A stretch of 64,000 nucleotides of DNA from positions 62,001 through 126,000 of the forward strand of contig PDLQ01000009.1 of assembly GCA_002591745.1 (NCBI GenBank). Reading direction: 5' to 3'. Shown here piece after piece: positions 52,872 to 62,337 of this stretch; within the stretch, counting starts at the first letter, position 1; the number at the start of each line of letters is the position of its first letter. The notes beneath the pieces are model-generated. The model did no database searches. It was not told where the DNA came from and worked only from the letters and a program-made list of their open reading frames with translations. This stretch comes from Lewinellaceae bacterium SD302 (GTDB lineage Bacteria > Bacteroidota > Bacteroidia > Chitinophagales > Saprospiraceae). The position numbers were made by a program, and so were the translations under genes.

Positions 52872-54140
52872 TTACCGCATCACCAACTCCTCACGATCCG
52901 GGCCGGTAGAGATCATACTCACTCGCGTTCCCAATCGATCCTCGAGGTAAGTAGCGTAATCCAAGGCTGCCTGAGGCAGATCAGCTTCCGTATTAACGCT
53001 GGTCAGATCGCTGTTCCAGCCCGGCACCTCGCTGTAGATGGGCTCGTAGTTATCGTTGCAGAGATCGTAGGGCAACTCACTCACTTCACGGCCGTCCAGC
53101 AGATAGGCGTCGGCGGCTTTGAGGGTTTCGAAGTTGTTTAGTACGTCCACCTTGGTAACAACCAGCTGGGTCACGCCGTTGAGCATGATGGTATAGCGGA
53201 GTTGTACCAGATCAATCCAGCCACAGCGGCGGGGGCGGCCGGTAGTCGCACCGAACTCAGCGCCTTCCTTTCGCAGAAATTCTCCGGTTTCTCCGTGCAG
53301 CTCGGTCGGAAAGGGGCCACTGCCCACACGGGTACAATAAGCTTTGGTAATACCGATCACCTCACCGATCTTTTGAGGAGCAACCCCCAGGCCGGTGCAA
53401 ACGCCGGCGGTGATGGTATTGGAAGAAGTAACGAAGGGGTAAGTACCGAAATCGATGTCGAGCATACTTCCCTGGGCACCTTCGGCCAGGATCTTTTTGC
53501 CGTCGTTGATGGCTTGGTTGATCCAGAACTCGCCGTCGACAAAAGGAAGTTTACGCAGTCGCTCCACGGCGGTGAACCAGGCTTCCTCTTCCGCTTCCAG
53601 GTCGAAATCGACTTCGGGGTAGAGAGTTACCAGTTGTAAGTGCTTGGCCTTTAGCTCGTCGTATTTTTTGCGGAATTCCGGATGCTCCAGATCACCTACC
53701 CGCATACCATTGCGGCCGGTTTTGTCCATGTAGGTCGGGCCGATACCTTTGAGGGTGGAGCCGATCTTTTTCTTGCCCTTGGCGTTCTCGCTGGCGGCAT
53801 CCAGCAGCCGGTGAGTGGGTAGGATAAGGTGGGCCTTGCGGGCCACGAAAAGTCGCTCGGCGTAGGCAACCCCGGCTTCGTCCAACTTATCGAGCTCTTT
53901 ACCCAGCGTGATCGGGTCGATGACCACTCCGTTGCCGATAAGATTGAGTTGTTCGGTACGGAAAATGCCCGAAGGAATGGTATGAAGGACAAATTTTTTC
54001 CCGTCGAAGATCAAGGTATGCCCGGCGTTGGGGCCTCCCTGAAAACGGGCGATGATGTCGTAACGCGGGGCGAGCACGTCAACAATTTTTCCTTTGCCTT
54101 CGTCTCCCCACTGGAGACCGAGTAGTACGTCTACGGCCAT
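52872..54140 (-). CDS. purA: Adenylosuccinate synthase
   Basis: 422 residues, normal length. GLQWGDEGKGKIVD (8-21) is the GTP-binding start; PNAGHTLIF, GIGPTYMDKTGRNGMRV, EGAQGSMLDIDFGTYPFVTS (IMP and catalysis) and GRPRRCGWID are the family signatures. It forms adenylosuccinate from IMP, aspartate and GTP. A GCTACTTTG motif (54201, minus) is 61 bp upstream and points at the start. Confidence 0.97.
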   Translation of the reverse strand: MAVDVLLGLQWGDEGKGKIVDVLAPRYDIIARFQGGPNAGHTLIFDGKKFVLHTIPSGIFRTEQLNLIGNGVVIDPITLGKELDKLDEAGVAYAERLFVARKAHLILPTHRLLDAASENAKGKKKIGSTLKGIGPTYMDKTGRNGMRVGDLEHPEFRKKYDELKAKHLQLVTLYPEVDFDLEAEEEAWFTAVERLRKLPFVDGEFWINQAINDGKKILAEGAQGSMLDIDFGTYPFVTSSNTITAGVCTGLGVAPQKIGEVIGITKAYCTRVGSGPFPTELHGETGEFLRKEGAEFGATTGRPRRCGWIDLVQLRYTIMLNGVTQLVVTKVDVLNNFETLKAADAYLLDGREVSELPYDLCNDNYEPIYSEVPGWNSDLTSVNTEADLPQAALDYATYLEDRLGTRVSMISTGPDREELVMR

Positions 54141-54200
54141 AATTTGTAGCTAATGTTTAGCGACGGCGAAGGTACCTAAAATCAAAGGTATTATGGCTAA

Positions 54201-54329
54201 CAAAGTAGCAAAGTTGGTGATTGGCCGGGGGAATAGAGATTCGAGGAGGAAGAAGGGCTTCATCTGAGCTTCCACTCTGTTACTCTTCTGGCTTCCGTTC
54301 TCCGGTTTTTCAAAAGCACTGCTACTTTG
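54201..54329. repeat. Divergent pair of GCTACTTTG motifs
   Basis: One copy (54201-54209, minus) points to purA at 61 bp, the other (54321-54329, plus) to the T9SS gene at 110 bp. Both continue as TTAGCC, and the plus copy then has CAAAA, which matches the extended form of the motif. This arrangement is what two divergent promoter-linked elements would give. Confidence 0.7.
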
Positions 54330-54438
54330 TTAGCCCAAAAAACCTCAACGACCGTAACGAAAATAAAATCAGTGGCATCAAGCAGCGAACCCAAACTAAA
54401 GAAACACACCTTTTTTCATCCCTATAACTTAGTTCGCA

Positions 54439-56094
54439 ATGAAATCCATTTTTACTTTTTCACTTCTGCTTTTCACTTCTTTCCTGCTGGCTTCGGCCGA
54501 CATCTGTGACATCGATCTGACCGCTGGTTACCACGGTGCCTTCGCCCACGGAGAACGGGCCGAATTTGAATTCTACTACTCTACTGATGAGGCCGCCGGC
54601 GTGCGCATCTTTGGTCGGCCCTTTACCAACGGTGCCCTGACCCCGGGATTCGGTGCCCACGGTTCCGGCCTGAACTTTGACGAAGGTACTTTCGAGGGCT
54701 GGTTCACCATTAACTCGGGCGACGTGGTGGTCGATGAGATCCGCGTGACCATAGTCAATGACGACCAGAGCGAAATCCTGCGCGAGTTTTACATCCCGGT
54801 GGAATACCACTTCGGGGTCAATGGTGTGCATGATTTCAGTTTTTCCCAAAACGAGCAACTCGCTTCCATGCTGCACAACGAAGACGCGGTCATCAATTTC
54901 GATTACGACATCAATCATCCCGGCGGGGCACGGATTTTCCTGCGCCCGTTCACCGATGGTGGACTTACGCCCGGCTACGCCGCTTCCGGCTCTCCGGTCT
55001 ACGAGGGCGAAGGCAGCGCAATGACAAGTTTCACCATTACCAGTGGTCTTAACGTAAAGGTCGACCAAATACGGGTGTTAGTAACCAACGCCGACCAAAG
55101 TGAGACCCTCGAAGAGTTCTACCTGCCGGTCAACTGGTACTGGAGTAATGTCAAACTGACTAACCTATACATCAGCGGGCCGATCTTCCCGGAGAACGGG
55201 ACGGAAATCACGGTGAATTTCGCTTACGAGGTCAACCAGGCTGGTGGTGCCCGCATCTTCCCCCGCCCGGTGACCAACGGTGACCTTTCTCCGAACTACG
55301 GAGCCTGCGTGTCCCCGACTTATTCAGGTATCGGAACTGGCGAGTGTGACTTCACCATCACCGCTGGCAATCACCGGGTAGACCACATTCGACTAACTGC
55401 TCTGAGCAACGACCAAAGCACTACCCTGTTGCAGATATATATGCCGGTTAATGAATTTTTCGGCGTCTTCCCCATCACCAATCAGTACAGCTGCCCACCA
55501 GCCCCGGCCCGTTTGTTTCCAGGTGAACCGATTAACCTGAATTTTAGCTACGACAACGAAACCGGTGCCGGCGCCCGCATCTTCGCCCGTCCATTTACCG
55601 ACGGCGACTTCAGTCCCGGCTATAGCGCGTCTGGCTCCCCCGCCTATGCTACTGGCAATGGTACAGGTAGTAGCTTTTTCACCCTGAATCAGCCGGGCGA
55701 AGTAGATCAAATTCGCTTTTCGCTGACCAATGAGAGCCAGACTATCGATCACGCCGCTTACCTTTTTGATGCGGATTACACCTTCGGTGATGGAGTGGTT
55801 TCTTCGGTCAACTCTACCAAGGCAACGGCTCAGCTAGACTGGTCGGTAGGGCCTAACCCCATGAACGAACGTGCCACCGTAAGGCTTAGCGCCCAGGCCC
55901 GGCAAACCGTCTACCTCAGCCTGATCGATGCCCTGGGGCGGGTCGTACGCCAGTGGCCTGCCTATGAACTGGGTTCCGGTATCAGCCAGACCATTGAGCT
56001 CGACCGCAAGGAATTACGCCTGACTAACGGTATGTACTTTCTAAGGCTACGTGGTGCAGATTATGTGCTGACGGAGCAGGTGGTGGTACAGTAA
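54439..56094 (+). CDS. Secreted four-repeat protein with T9SS type A sorting domain
   Basis: 551 residues with signal peptide (1-20). Four tandem modules of about 105 residues (24-126, 131-236, 239-342, 345-450) share GARIFxRPFTDGxxSPGY, a middle SFTI-type strand, VDQIRVxVTNxDQSETL and a closing LPVxxxF. They read as beta-sandwich repeats of an adhesin-like or stalk protein; I do not know a name for them. The last 85 residues (WSVGPNPMNERATV, GMYFLRLRG) are a T9SS type A domain. Repeats 1, 2 and 4 are closest to each other. Confidence 0.82.
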   Translation: MKSIFTFSLLLFTSFLLASADICDIDLTAGYHGAFAHGERAEFEFYYSTDEAAGVRIFGRPFTNGALTPGFGAHGSGLNFDEGTFEGWFTINSGDVVVDEIRVTIVNDDQSEILREFYIPVEYHFGVNGVHDFSFSQNEQLASMLHNEDAVINFDYDINHPGGARIFLRPFTDGGLTPGYAASGSPVYEGEGSAMTSFTITSGLNVKVDQIRVLVTNADQSETLEEFYLPVNWYWSNVKLTNLYISGPIFPENGTEITVNFAYEVNQAGGARIFPRPVTNGDLSPNYGACVSPTYSGIGTGECDFTITAGNHRVDHIRLTALSNDQSTTLLQIYMPVNEFFGVFPITNQYSCPPAPARLFPGEPINLNFSYDNETGAGARIFARPFTDGDFSPGYSASGSPAYATGNGTGSSFFTLNQPGEVDQIRFSLTNESQTIDHAAYLFDADYTFGDGVVSSVNSTKATAQLDWSVGPNPMNERATVRLSAQARQTVYLSLIDALGRVVRQWPAYELGSGISQTIELDRKELRLTNGMYFLRLRGADYVLTEQVVVQ

Positions 56095-56216
56095 ATTGAC
56101 TGGACCACAAGCGCTACCAAGAAGCACAATTTTGCACAGTGAGGCCTTACCATCAAGGTTTTCTGGTGTAATCCGGTGCTCCTTGGTGGCTTTTTGGTTT
56201 TTAGTCCTTCTTTTTT

Positions 56217-56819
56217 TTACAACCCGACCCCCAACAGCGCCAACACCCCCAGGTAATCACTCAGTTCTACCCGGAGAGTCTTAAGTGCCTTCGTCATCTG
56301 ATTTTCCACCGTCTTGACGGAGATATCCAGTTGTTCGGCGATCTCGCGGTTGCTCAGCTCCTCGTAGCGGCTCAGCTCGAAGACCAAGCGGCAACGGGCC
56401 GGCAATTTGGCCACGGCAGTATTGATGCGCCCCTGGAGTTCGTTAACGCCCAGTTGCTCATCGGCGTCGGCGGCTACGTGGCCGGGAAGGTGGATGGGTA
56501 ATTCATCGGCCTGAAAACGGGTCTTCTTGCGCAGGTAGCCCAAGGCTTCATTGACCCCCATACGGCGCAGGTAAGCTCCGAGATTACTGGAGACCTCGAT
56601 TCGCTCGCGTTTTTGCCAGAACCGGACAAAAACTTCCTGGCCGAGATCTTCGGTCAGTCCGGGATCGGCAATGTAGCGGTGGATCGTTCGGCAGACGTCG
56701 GGATAATGGGCTTTGAACAGACCACGGAAAGCCAGGCGGTCACCGGAGCGAACGCGCTCCAGGAGCAATAAGGTATCGTCGGTGGCAGTCACTTTACGAA
56801 TGGGCGGATCTGTTTGCAA
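56217..56819 (-). CDS. ECF RNA polymerase sigma factor (Bacteroidota type)
   Basis: 200 residues. Region 2 (about 20-90): RVRSGDRLAFRGLFKAHYPD and LTEDLGQEVFVRFWQKR. Region 4 (about 130-185): KLPARCRLVFELSRYEELSN with the helix-turn-helix REIAEQLDISVKTVENQMTKAL. No anti-sigma (FecR) gene is adjacent, unlike most sigma factors of this group. Only 10 bp separate its start from the divergent cyclase receptor. The longest reading starts with TTG at 56817-56819; a GTG nine codons later is an alternative. Confidence 0.9.
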   Translation of the reverse strand: MQTDPPIRKVTATDDTLLLLERVRSGDRLAFRGLFKAHYPDVCRTIHRYIADPGLTEDLGQEVFVRFWQKRERIEVSSNLGAYLRRMGVNEALGYLRKKTRFQADELPIHLPGHVAADADEQLGVNELQGRINTAVAKLPARCRLVFELSRYEELSNREIAEQLDISVKTVENQMTKALKTLRVELSDYLGVLALLGVGL

Positions 56820-56829
56820 GCCCTAAGTT

Positions 56830-59800
56830 ATGAATTGTTACTTTTACCGTATGTTCCGTCACTGGCTTATTCTACTATTGTTGTTCTGCGCGGGTTGGAC
56901 GTGGCCAGGTAGCAGACTAACGGCCCAGTACACCGAGACGGACATCAAGATCTATAACTTCACCGACGGACTGAGCCACCGTAATGTCTTCGCCATCGAA
57001 CAGGACGCCGGTGGACTCATCTGGCTGGCTACCATCAATGGCCTCAACAGTTTCGACGGCTACGGCTTTCAACATTTCGATCAGCAGGAGGCTTACGCCG
57101 GATTGGAAATGATCAATGAACTTGAACTGGATGAAGACAGCCTACTATACGCTACCTCCCCGGATTATTTCATCTCTCACAACTTACAAACCGGCCGGGC
57201 CCGACGCTTTCAGATCAAAGCCGGGGAAATCCGCCGCCGCGAAAGTGTAGTACCTACTGCAGCCACCTCCGGCGCGAACGGTGGCGTGTTCATGGTCCTC
57301 CAGGAAGAACGCAGCGGTCGCCTTAGTCTGAACCATTATCGGCCTGGCAAGGACAAACTGCCCGTACGTATCGCTGAACTGGACGGTCAGTATAATCAGC
57401 GGCCGCTGGTTCACCGTGGCGATACTATTTACTGCGGCGCTTACCAATCTGAGCTCTGGTTACTGGATGCCCTCACCGGTAGCCGGATCGCCAGTCACCA
57501 ACTCCCCCCGACCCCAGCCGGCGAAACCAGCCGGATCAGTGATCTCCACGCCCGCCCGGATGCCCTATGGATATTATTGGAGGACGGCCGTGTTTTCAGC
57601 CACCACTATGGCAGCACGGATTTTACGCTGTTTCCCGCCGCCACCCCCGCTACCGGTAACAGCCCACTACAAAGCCTGCACGTGGCAGAAAACGGGGATA
57701 TCTACGTCGGTGGTTTTGGCAGTCTATTTGTATACGATCACTGGAAACGGGAGTGGGAGGATCTGGATGCGCCCATTCGTCAGCTCGTCAAAAACACCTG
57801 TACTTACCGAGATATTCTGGTCGACATCTCCGGTACCGCCTGGGTAGCCAGCGATTTCGGGGCTATTCGCATCACCCGCAACGACCGGTTATTCACCCAG
57901 TATCTCAGCGGCGGATCGGAGTATTGCAGCAATGTCTATTGCAGTACTCGTGGCATTACCGAGGACGAAAACGGCATCGTTTACATCAGCTACTACAACA
58001 GTATTCACCGGTTGGACCCGGTCACCAACGACCTGAGGCCACTTTTTCCCAGCAACGACTATTTCAATTATCCCTACGGTCTTCATTATTACAATGACCA
58101 TTTGTACACCGGAGACGGGGCACGGATTAACCTCAAGGATCTCCGGGTAGAACAACTGTTTGCCGACGATGGTGAAAGCGAAGGTGCCATTACCCAGTCC
58201 GCCACCGACAGTATCATCTGGTATGGTTACGATCAGCAATTGCTTTTCCACGACCCCCGTACGGACAGTACCAGTATTTACCGTGATGACCGGGGCCGTA
58301 GCTGGAATCAACTAACCAATGGCAGCACCATCACTTACTTACTCCATCGGCCCGGCAAGCTATTTGTGGGTACAAAAGATGCTGGTCTTTACGAACTCAG
58401 TCTGGCCAAAGGCCAACTACGGCAATGGCAAAAGGACTCTACCCAGTTTGGTCTGGCTTCCAATCGTATCAACGCCATTCACTTTCGGGCTGGGGGTGGC
58501 TATCAAAGTAGCAATGTTACTAAAAAAACGAGGCGCAACGATTCCGGCGACGAGCGAAACAGCCAGTCAAACAATCGTATTCAGCCCGCTTCCAGCCCTA
58601 CTGAAGGTCAGCTGTTCCTGGCGACGGCCAAGGGCATTCACCGCGTCGATCTGCCCAGCGGACTGGTGACTGCCTACATCAGCGAAAACGGGGCAGAATT
58701 ACCCAATGATTTTATTAATGGAATTCTCCCGGAAGGAGATTCCGTCATCTGGGTCAGTACCGACCACGGGCTCTGCCGGTTTTCTCTGGAAAATGTAAAA
58801 TGCGCCAACTTCTTCACTACTGACGGACTGAGTTCCGATGAATTCAATCGCATCAGTTTCTTCCGTTCCCGCAACGGGCGGATGTACTTCGGTGGCCTCA
58901 ACGGTATTAATGCTTTTCGACCCGAACCCCGCTTCCTGGAAGAACGGCGCGAGCGCAGTCAGGTACCACTGATGATCACGGATTTCACCTACGTTGACGG
59001 CCGCCTGGACAGTATCTTCGCTATGGATCCTACGGAGATCAACGAACGTGGACGGATTGAACTGAGTCATCGCGACCGCCAATTCAATTTCAGTTTTTCC
59101 CTGGCGGACTATCGCTCTCCCAACCAAAACCGATACAGTTATTTCCTGGAAGGGTACGACCAGGGCTGGAGTGGCGAAAGTACCGACTACAATCTGCGTT
59201 TTACCGATCTGCCACCGGGCGATTATATCCTCCACGTCAAGGCCCGCGTTGCTCAGGAAGACTGGATGGATCGCCAGCTATCCATTCCACTGATTATCGA
59301 GCAGCCCTATTATTACAATTGGTGGTTCTGGGTTTCAGTCATTGGCGTTATTGTGTTGGTTGGATTCGGACTACTCCGTTACCGTATTCACCTGACCGAG
59401 CAGCAGCGGCTGGCGCTGGAGAAAACCGTCAAGGAAAGGACCGCTGAACTGGCTGCGGAGAAGCAGAAAAGCGAAGAGTTACTACTCAATATCCTTCCGG
59501 CTCAAACCGCCCGGGAACTGATGGCCAATGGTCACGCCAATGCCTACCGTCACGAACGGGTAACCGTATTTTTCAGTGACTTCGTTTCCTTCACCGCCAT
59601 TGCCAGCAAACTGGAACCGGAGGTACTGGTTCGGGAACTAGACCTCTGTTTTCGCACTTTTGATGAGATCGTGGCCAACTACGGACTGGAAAAAATCAAG
59701 ACCATCGGTGACGCCTATCTCTTCATCGGCGGTCACGATACCGACGAAACCGGTTTGGCCGCCATTAACTGCGTAAGGGCGGCTCGCGATATCCAGGCTT

Positions 59801-60096
59801 TTTTGAAAAGTCACCACGCTTCGGCCAAAGCTCAGCAGCGACCGGCTTTCAAGGCTCGAATCGGCATGCATACCGGCCCCATCGTAGCCGGAGTAGTGGG
59901 TACCCATAAGTTCGCCTACGATATTTGGGGAGAAACTGTCAATATTGCCGCCCGGATGGAAAGTAATGGGGTAGCCGAAGGAATCGTCGTTTCAGAATCT
60001 ACTTATAAGCTGATTCGTAGTGAGTTTGCCTGCCGGCCCTACAAGACTTTTGAGGAACACGAACGGCAGGTAGAAATGTGGGAGGTTCTGGGGTAA
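56830..60096 (+). CDS. Propeller-type sensor with class III adenylate cyclase output
   Basis: 1088 residues. Signal peptide (about 8-33), then a two-component-regulator-type propeller (about 35-700; e.g. FTDGLSHRNVFAIEQDAGGLIWLAT), a Y_Y_Y domain (about 735-822; FSLADYRSPNQNRYSYFLEG), one membrane helix (828-852), a coiled coil, and a cyclase domain. The cyclase has both metal Asp (D917 in FFSDF, D961 in IGDAY), a Lys at 957 and D1031 in YDIWGETVNIAARM; Lys/Asp at the base positions predicts ATP as substrate. The usual output of this receptor class is a histidine kinase. A polar stretch (about 555-590) contains a GCTACTTTG motif. A second start is ATG at 56851. Confidence 0.92.
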   Translation: MNCYFYRMFRHWLILLLLFCAGWTWPGSRLTAQYTETDIKIYNFTDGLSHRNVFAIEQDAGGLIWLATINGLNSFDGYGFQHFDQQEAYAGLEMINELELDEDSLLYATSPDYFISHNLQTGRARRFQIKAGEIRRRESVVPTAATSGANGGVFMVLQEERSGRLSLNHYRPGKDKLPVRIAELDGQYNQRPLVHRGDTIYCGAYQSELWLLDALTGSRIASHQLPPTPAGETSRISDLHARPDALWILLEDGRVFSHHYGSTDFTLFPAATPATGNSPLQSLHVAENGDIYVGGFGSLFVYDHWKREWEDLDAPIRQLVKNTCTYRDILVDISGTAWVASDFGAIRITRNDRLFTQYLSGGSEYCSNVYCSTRGITEDENGIVYISYYNSIHRLDPVTNDLRPLFPSNDYFNYPYGLHYYNDHLYTGDGARINLKDLRVEQLFADDGESEGAITQSATDSIIWYGYDQQLLFHDPRTDSTSIYRDDRGRSWNQLTNGSTITYLLHRPGKLFVGTKDAGLYELSLAKGQLRQWQKDSTQFGLASNRINAIHFRAGGGYQSSNVTKKTRRNDSGDERNSQSNNRIQPASSPTEGQLFLATAKGIHRVDLPSGLVTAYISENGAELPNDFINGILPEGDSVIWVSTDHGLCRFSLENVKCANFFTTDGLSSDEFNRISFFRSRNGRMYFGGLNGINAFRPEPRFLEERRERSQVPLMITDFTYVDGRLDSIFAMDPTEINERGRIELSHRDRQFNFSFSLADYRSPNQNRYSYFLEGYDQGWSGESTDYNLRFTDLPPGDYILHVKARVAQEDWMDRQLSIPLIIEQPYYYNWWFWVSVIGVIVLVGFGLLRYRIHLTEQQRLALEKTVKERTAELAAEKQKSEELLLNILPAQTARELMANGHANAYRHERVTVFFSDFVSFTAIASKLEPEVLVRELDLCFRTFDEIVANYGLEKIKTIGDAYLFIGGHDTDETGLAAINCVRAARDIQAFLKSHHASAKAQQRPAFKARIGMHTGPIVAGVVGTHKFAYDIWGETVNIAARMESNGVAEGIVVSESTYKLIRSEFACRPYKTFEEHERQVEMWEVLG

Positions 60097-60167
60097 GCTG
60101 CTTTGCCTCACCTGCTCACTCTTGTCTTTTACTTTATCACTTACAGGGGCGGTCGGTAGGGTTATTT

Positions 60168-60593
60168 CTACTTCTTGCTAATCAGAAATAGTGGTAAGGC
60201 TATACCTAATTTAAGCAAGAGATAAACATAAGGCAGGAGGTAGATGAAGATTTCCATCACTGCCCCCTTTCCAGAATTGTAGCTGGCACTAGGACTTATT
60301 GGCTGATCCGGAACACCCGCCAGATAAAATTCCAAGCCAACAGAAATCAAATAGGCAGCAAAGATTAGGCGGTTGATCTCTCGGTTTCGCCAGTCATAAG
60401 TCACCATCAACGTAATAACTACCGAGGCGGCAAACAATGAATGAATAACATTACCATCCTGGATCATACTCCCGGGATCGGCCATCAGCATCAGGATTGC
60501 CGCCATTACACAAATTACTGGAAGCGACCAGAGCCCCCTTTTTCTATCCTGGAATTTGTACTCGGTGATCAGGTTGGCGGTTGAAGTTTTCAT
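60168..60593 (-). CDS. Small membrane protein of unknown function
   Basis: 141 residues from the ATG at 60591-60593; four likely helices (about 20-38, 52-70, 76-94, 115-138). The segment GVPDQPISPSASYNSGKG is a loop. No family recognised. Convergent with the cyclase receptor. Longer starts add only a charged stretch without a clear signal. Confidence 0.65.
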   Translation of the reverse strand: MKTSTANLITEYKFQDRKRGLWSLPVICVMAAILMLMADPGSMIQDGNVIHSLFAASVVITLMVTYDWRNREINRLIFAAYLISVGLEFYLAGVPDQPISPSASYNSGKGAVMEIFIYLLPYVYLLLKLGIALPLFLISKK

Positions 60594-60868
60594 GGCTCGT
60601 TTTGTCCTATATTCTATCTCCTTTCTGGTTTTTTTGGTATTACTTTCGACTAATTGAATACATAATCCGGCCAATATTACTAGTGTACATTACTTTAGGC
60701 GATTGAAAAATCAATACACGGTAACCAGCATTGAGCTAGTTAAAAATATCACGTTAACTATTTACACAATTAATTTCCCTTGGGGGATCGTCCTTTCGGT
60801 CCTGGAAGTTATTGGTCCGAAAACGACTCCAGCCTGATTTCCGCCTTGAAGTTGTAGCCAAAGAATAT

Positions 60869-61363
60869 ATGATCCGAAAACTTACACCCGCCGACGCCCC
60901 GGAATTTATGCGACTCCGCCGTGAAAGTTTCAGAAAAGCCCCGCTCTCCTTCGAGCAGACCGGTGACATTATTCTTCAGCCCAGCGTCATCCTGGAGCAA
61001 TTACGGATTACCGACCACCAGTTCGTACTGGGATATTTTTCTAAAACCGGTCGACTATCGGGTATCATGGCGCTCAATCGATACGAGCCTGTCAAACGAC
61101 GGCACCGCAGTTATCTGTGGGGCGTTTACCTGAGTGAGGAAGTCCGCGGCCAGGGTATCGCAAAGCAATTACTTAGTGAAATCATTGCCGAAGCCCGGGC
61201 TATGGAAGGACTGGAAAGAATAATTCTCACGGTATCCAACCACGCTGAGGGAGCGTTAAAGCTTTATAAAAAAGCCGGCTTTACTGAATTCGGTCGGGAG
61301 CCGGGTGCCGCGCGTACCGGCGACATTCAGATGGATGAAATTTACATGCTGCTAGATTTATAA
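60869..61363 (+). CDS. GNAT N-acetyltransferase
   Basis: 164 residues from the ATG at 60869 (MIRKLTPADAPEFMRLRRES), the usual family N-terminus. SYLWGVYLSEEVRGQGIAKQ is the acetyl-CoA motif (R/QxxGxG/A) and ILTVSNHAEGALKLYKKAGF the substrate half. Substrate unknown. Its end overlaps the convergent GluRS-like gene by 22 bp. Confidence 0.9.
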   Translation: MIRKLTPADAPEFMRLRRESFRKAPLSFEQTGDIILQPSVILEQLRITDHQFVLGYFSKTGRLSGIMALNRYEPVKRRHRSYLWGVYLSEEVRGQGIAKQLLSEIIAEARAMEGLERIILTVSNHAEGALKLYKKAGFTEFGREPGAARTGDIQMDEIYMLLDL

Positions 61364-62196
61364 GCGAGAGTTCTCAAACAAAAATTGACCGCCCCCTTCA
61401 GCTCTTCGAGTTCTGAATGGGGTATTCCTGTTTTTCCAGTGGCAATCGCTTCCGCGCCGGCACTTTTGGACAACTTCTCCCCCGCTTTATTCAACAATAA
61501 GGAATGGTGCAACAAATGTAATTCACCAAGCCAATGATTGACTCCAATCAACTCTGCCAGCCATAGTTGAGCCGCACTACTCTCCAGTAAATCTTCACCA
61601 CGTACAATCAGAGAGATACCAAAATTAACATCGTCCGTTAAGGAACAAACTTGATAGGCCGGGTTCCCGTCCTTTTTGCGGATCACAAAGTCGCCCATTT
61701 GCTGCGCCAAATCAACGGATCTTTGCTTTTCAATTTCCATCCAGGTAATCGGTTTTATTCCTCTGGTATCAATTCTCCAGGCTACGCCTTCTTGCTCTAA
61801 TGGTAAATTTCGCTTCCTGCACCGCCCGCCGTAAAGTCCATTTATGGCGTCCTTTGCTACTTGTTTACGACTACAATCACAGCCGTAGACTAAGCCGGTT
61901 TGCCGCAATTGTACCAGCCTTTCATTGTATGCCTCCAGACGATGTTTTTGCGACCAAATGTCCTCCAGTTCCTGGATCGAACTCGGCCCCTCATCGTAGT
62001 GAATGCCCAACTGTTTGATCGTTAAAAAGACATGTTCCAGGTATTCTGGCCGGATGCGGCCGCTATCCATATCGTCGATCCTGAGGAGCAAGCTCCCTTG
62101 CTCTCTCTTGACCAGGGCATCCGTCAGCAAAAAATTAAAAGCGTTACCCCGGTGAAGAAAACCCGAAGGCGTTGGCGCGATTCTGCTTTTGATCAT
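61342..62196 (-). CDS. Truncated glutamyl-tRNA synthetase-like protein (GluQ-RS type)
   Basis: 284 residues, catalytic core only. SRIAPTPSGFLHRGNAFNFL has the HIGH-equivalent HRGN; RIDDMDSGRI, VIRKKDGNPAYQVCSLTDDV and GEKLSKSAGA (KMSKS-like) complete the site. The Cys in CDCSRKQV and GRCRKR may hold zinc. GluQ-RS enzymes add glutamate to queuosine of tRNA-Asp; without the anticodon domain this is the likely role, but HRGN departs from the usual HxGH/HFGS. Confidence 0.85.
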   Translation of the reverse strand: MIKSRIAPTPSGFLHRGNAFNFLLTDALVKREQGSLLLRIDDMDSGRIRPEYLEHVFLTIKQLGIHYDEGPSSIQELEDIWSQKHRLEAYNERLVQLRQTGLVYGCDCSRKQVAKDAINGLYGGRCRKRNLPLEQEGVAWRIDTRGIKPITWMEIEKQRSVDLAQQMGDFVIRKKDGNPAYQVCSLTDDVNFGISLIVRGEDLLESSAAQLWLAELIGVNHWLGELHLLHHSLLLNKAGEKLSKSAGAEAIATGKTGIPHSELEELKGAVNFCLRTLAYKSSSM

Positions 62197-62337
62197 GGTT
62201 TAGCCCGTTTTCAAGCCAGTAAATGACAGCAACATAAGAAATCCTGACCGACCGACGTTGAATCCACACCCTTTCACTTCTATTAAGGCTGATCATGATT
62301 TTATTTCCTGGTCGGCCACAAAGCAACTCAACTCGGT

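Noticed and set aside
60675-60868. Possible small RNA or second promoter in an AT-rich gap
   Set aside because: Only a weak ATTGA/TCAAT hairpin; no consensus promoter.
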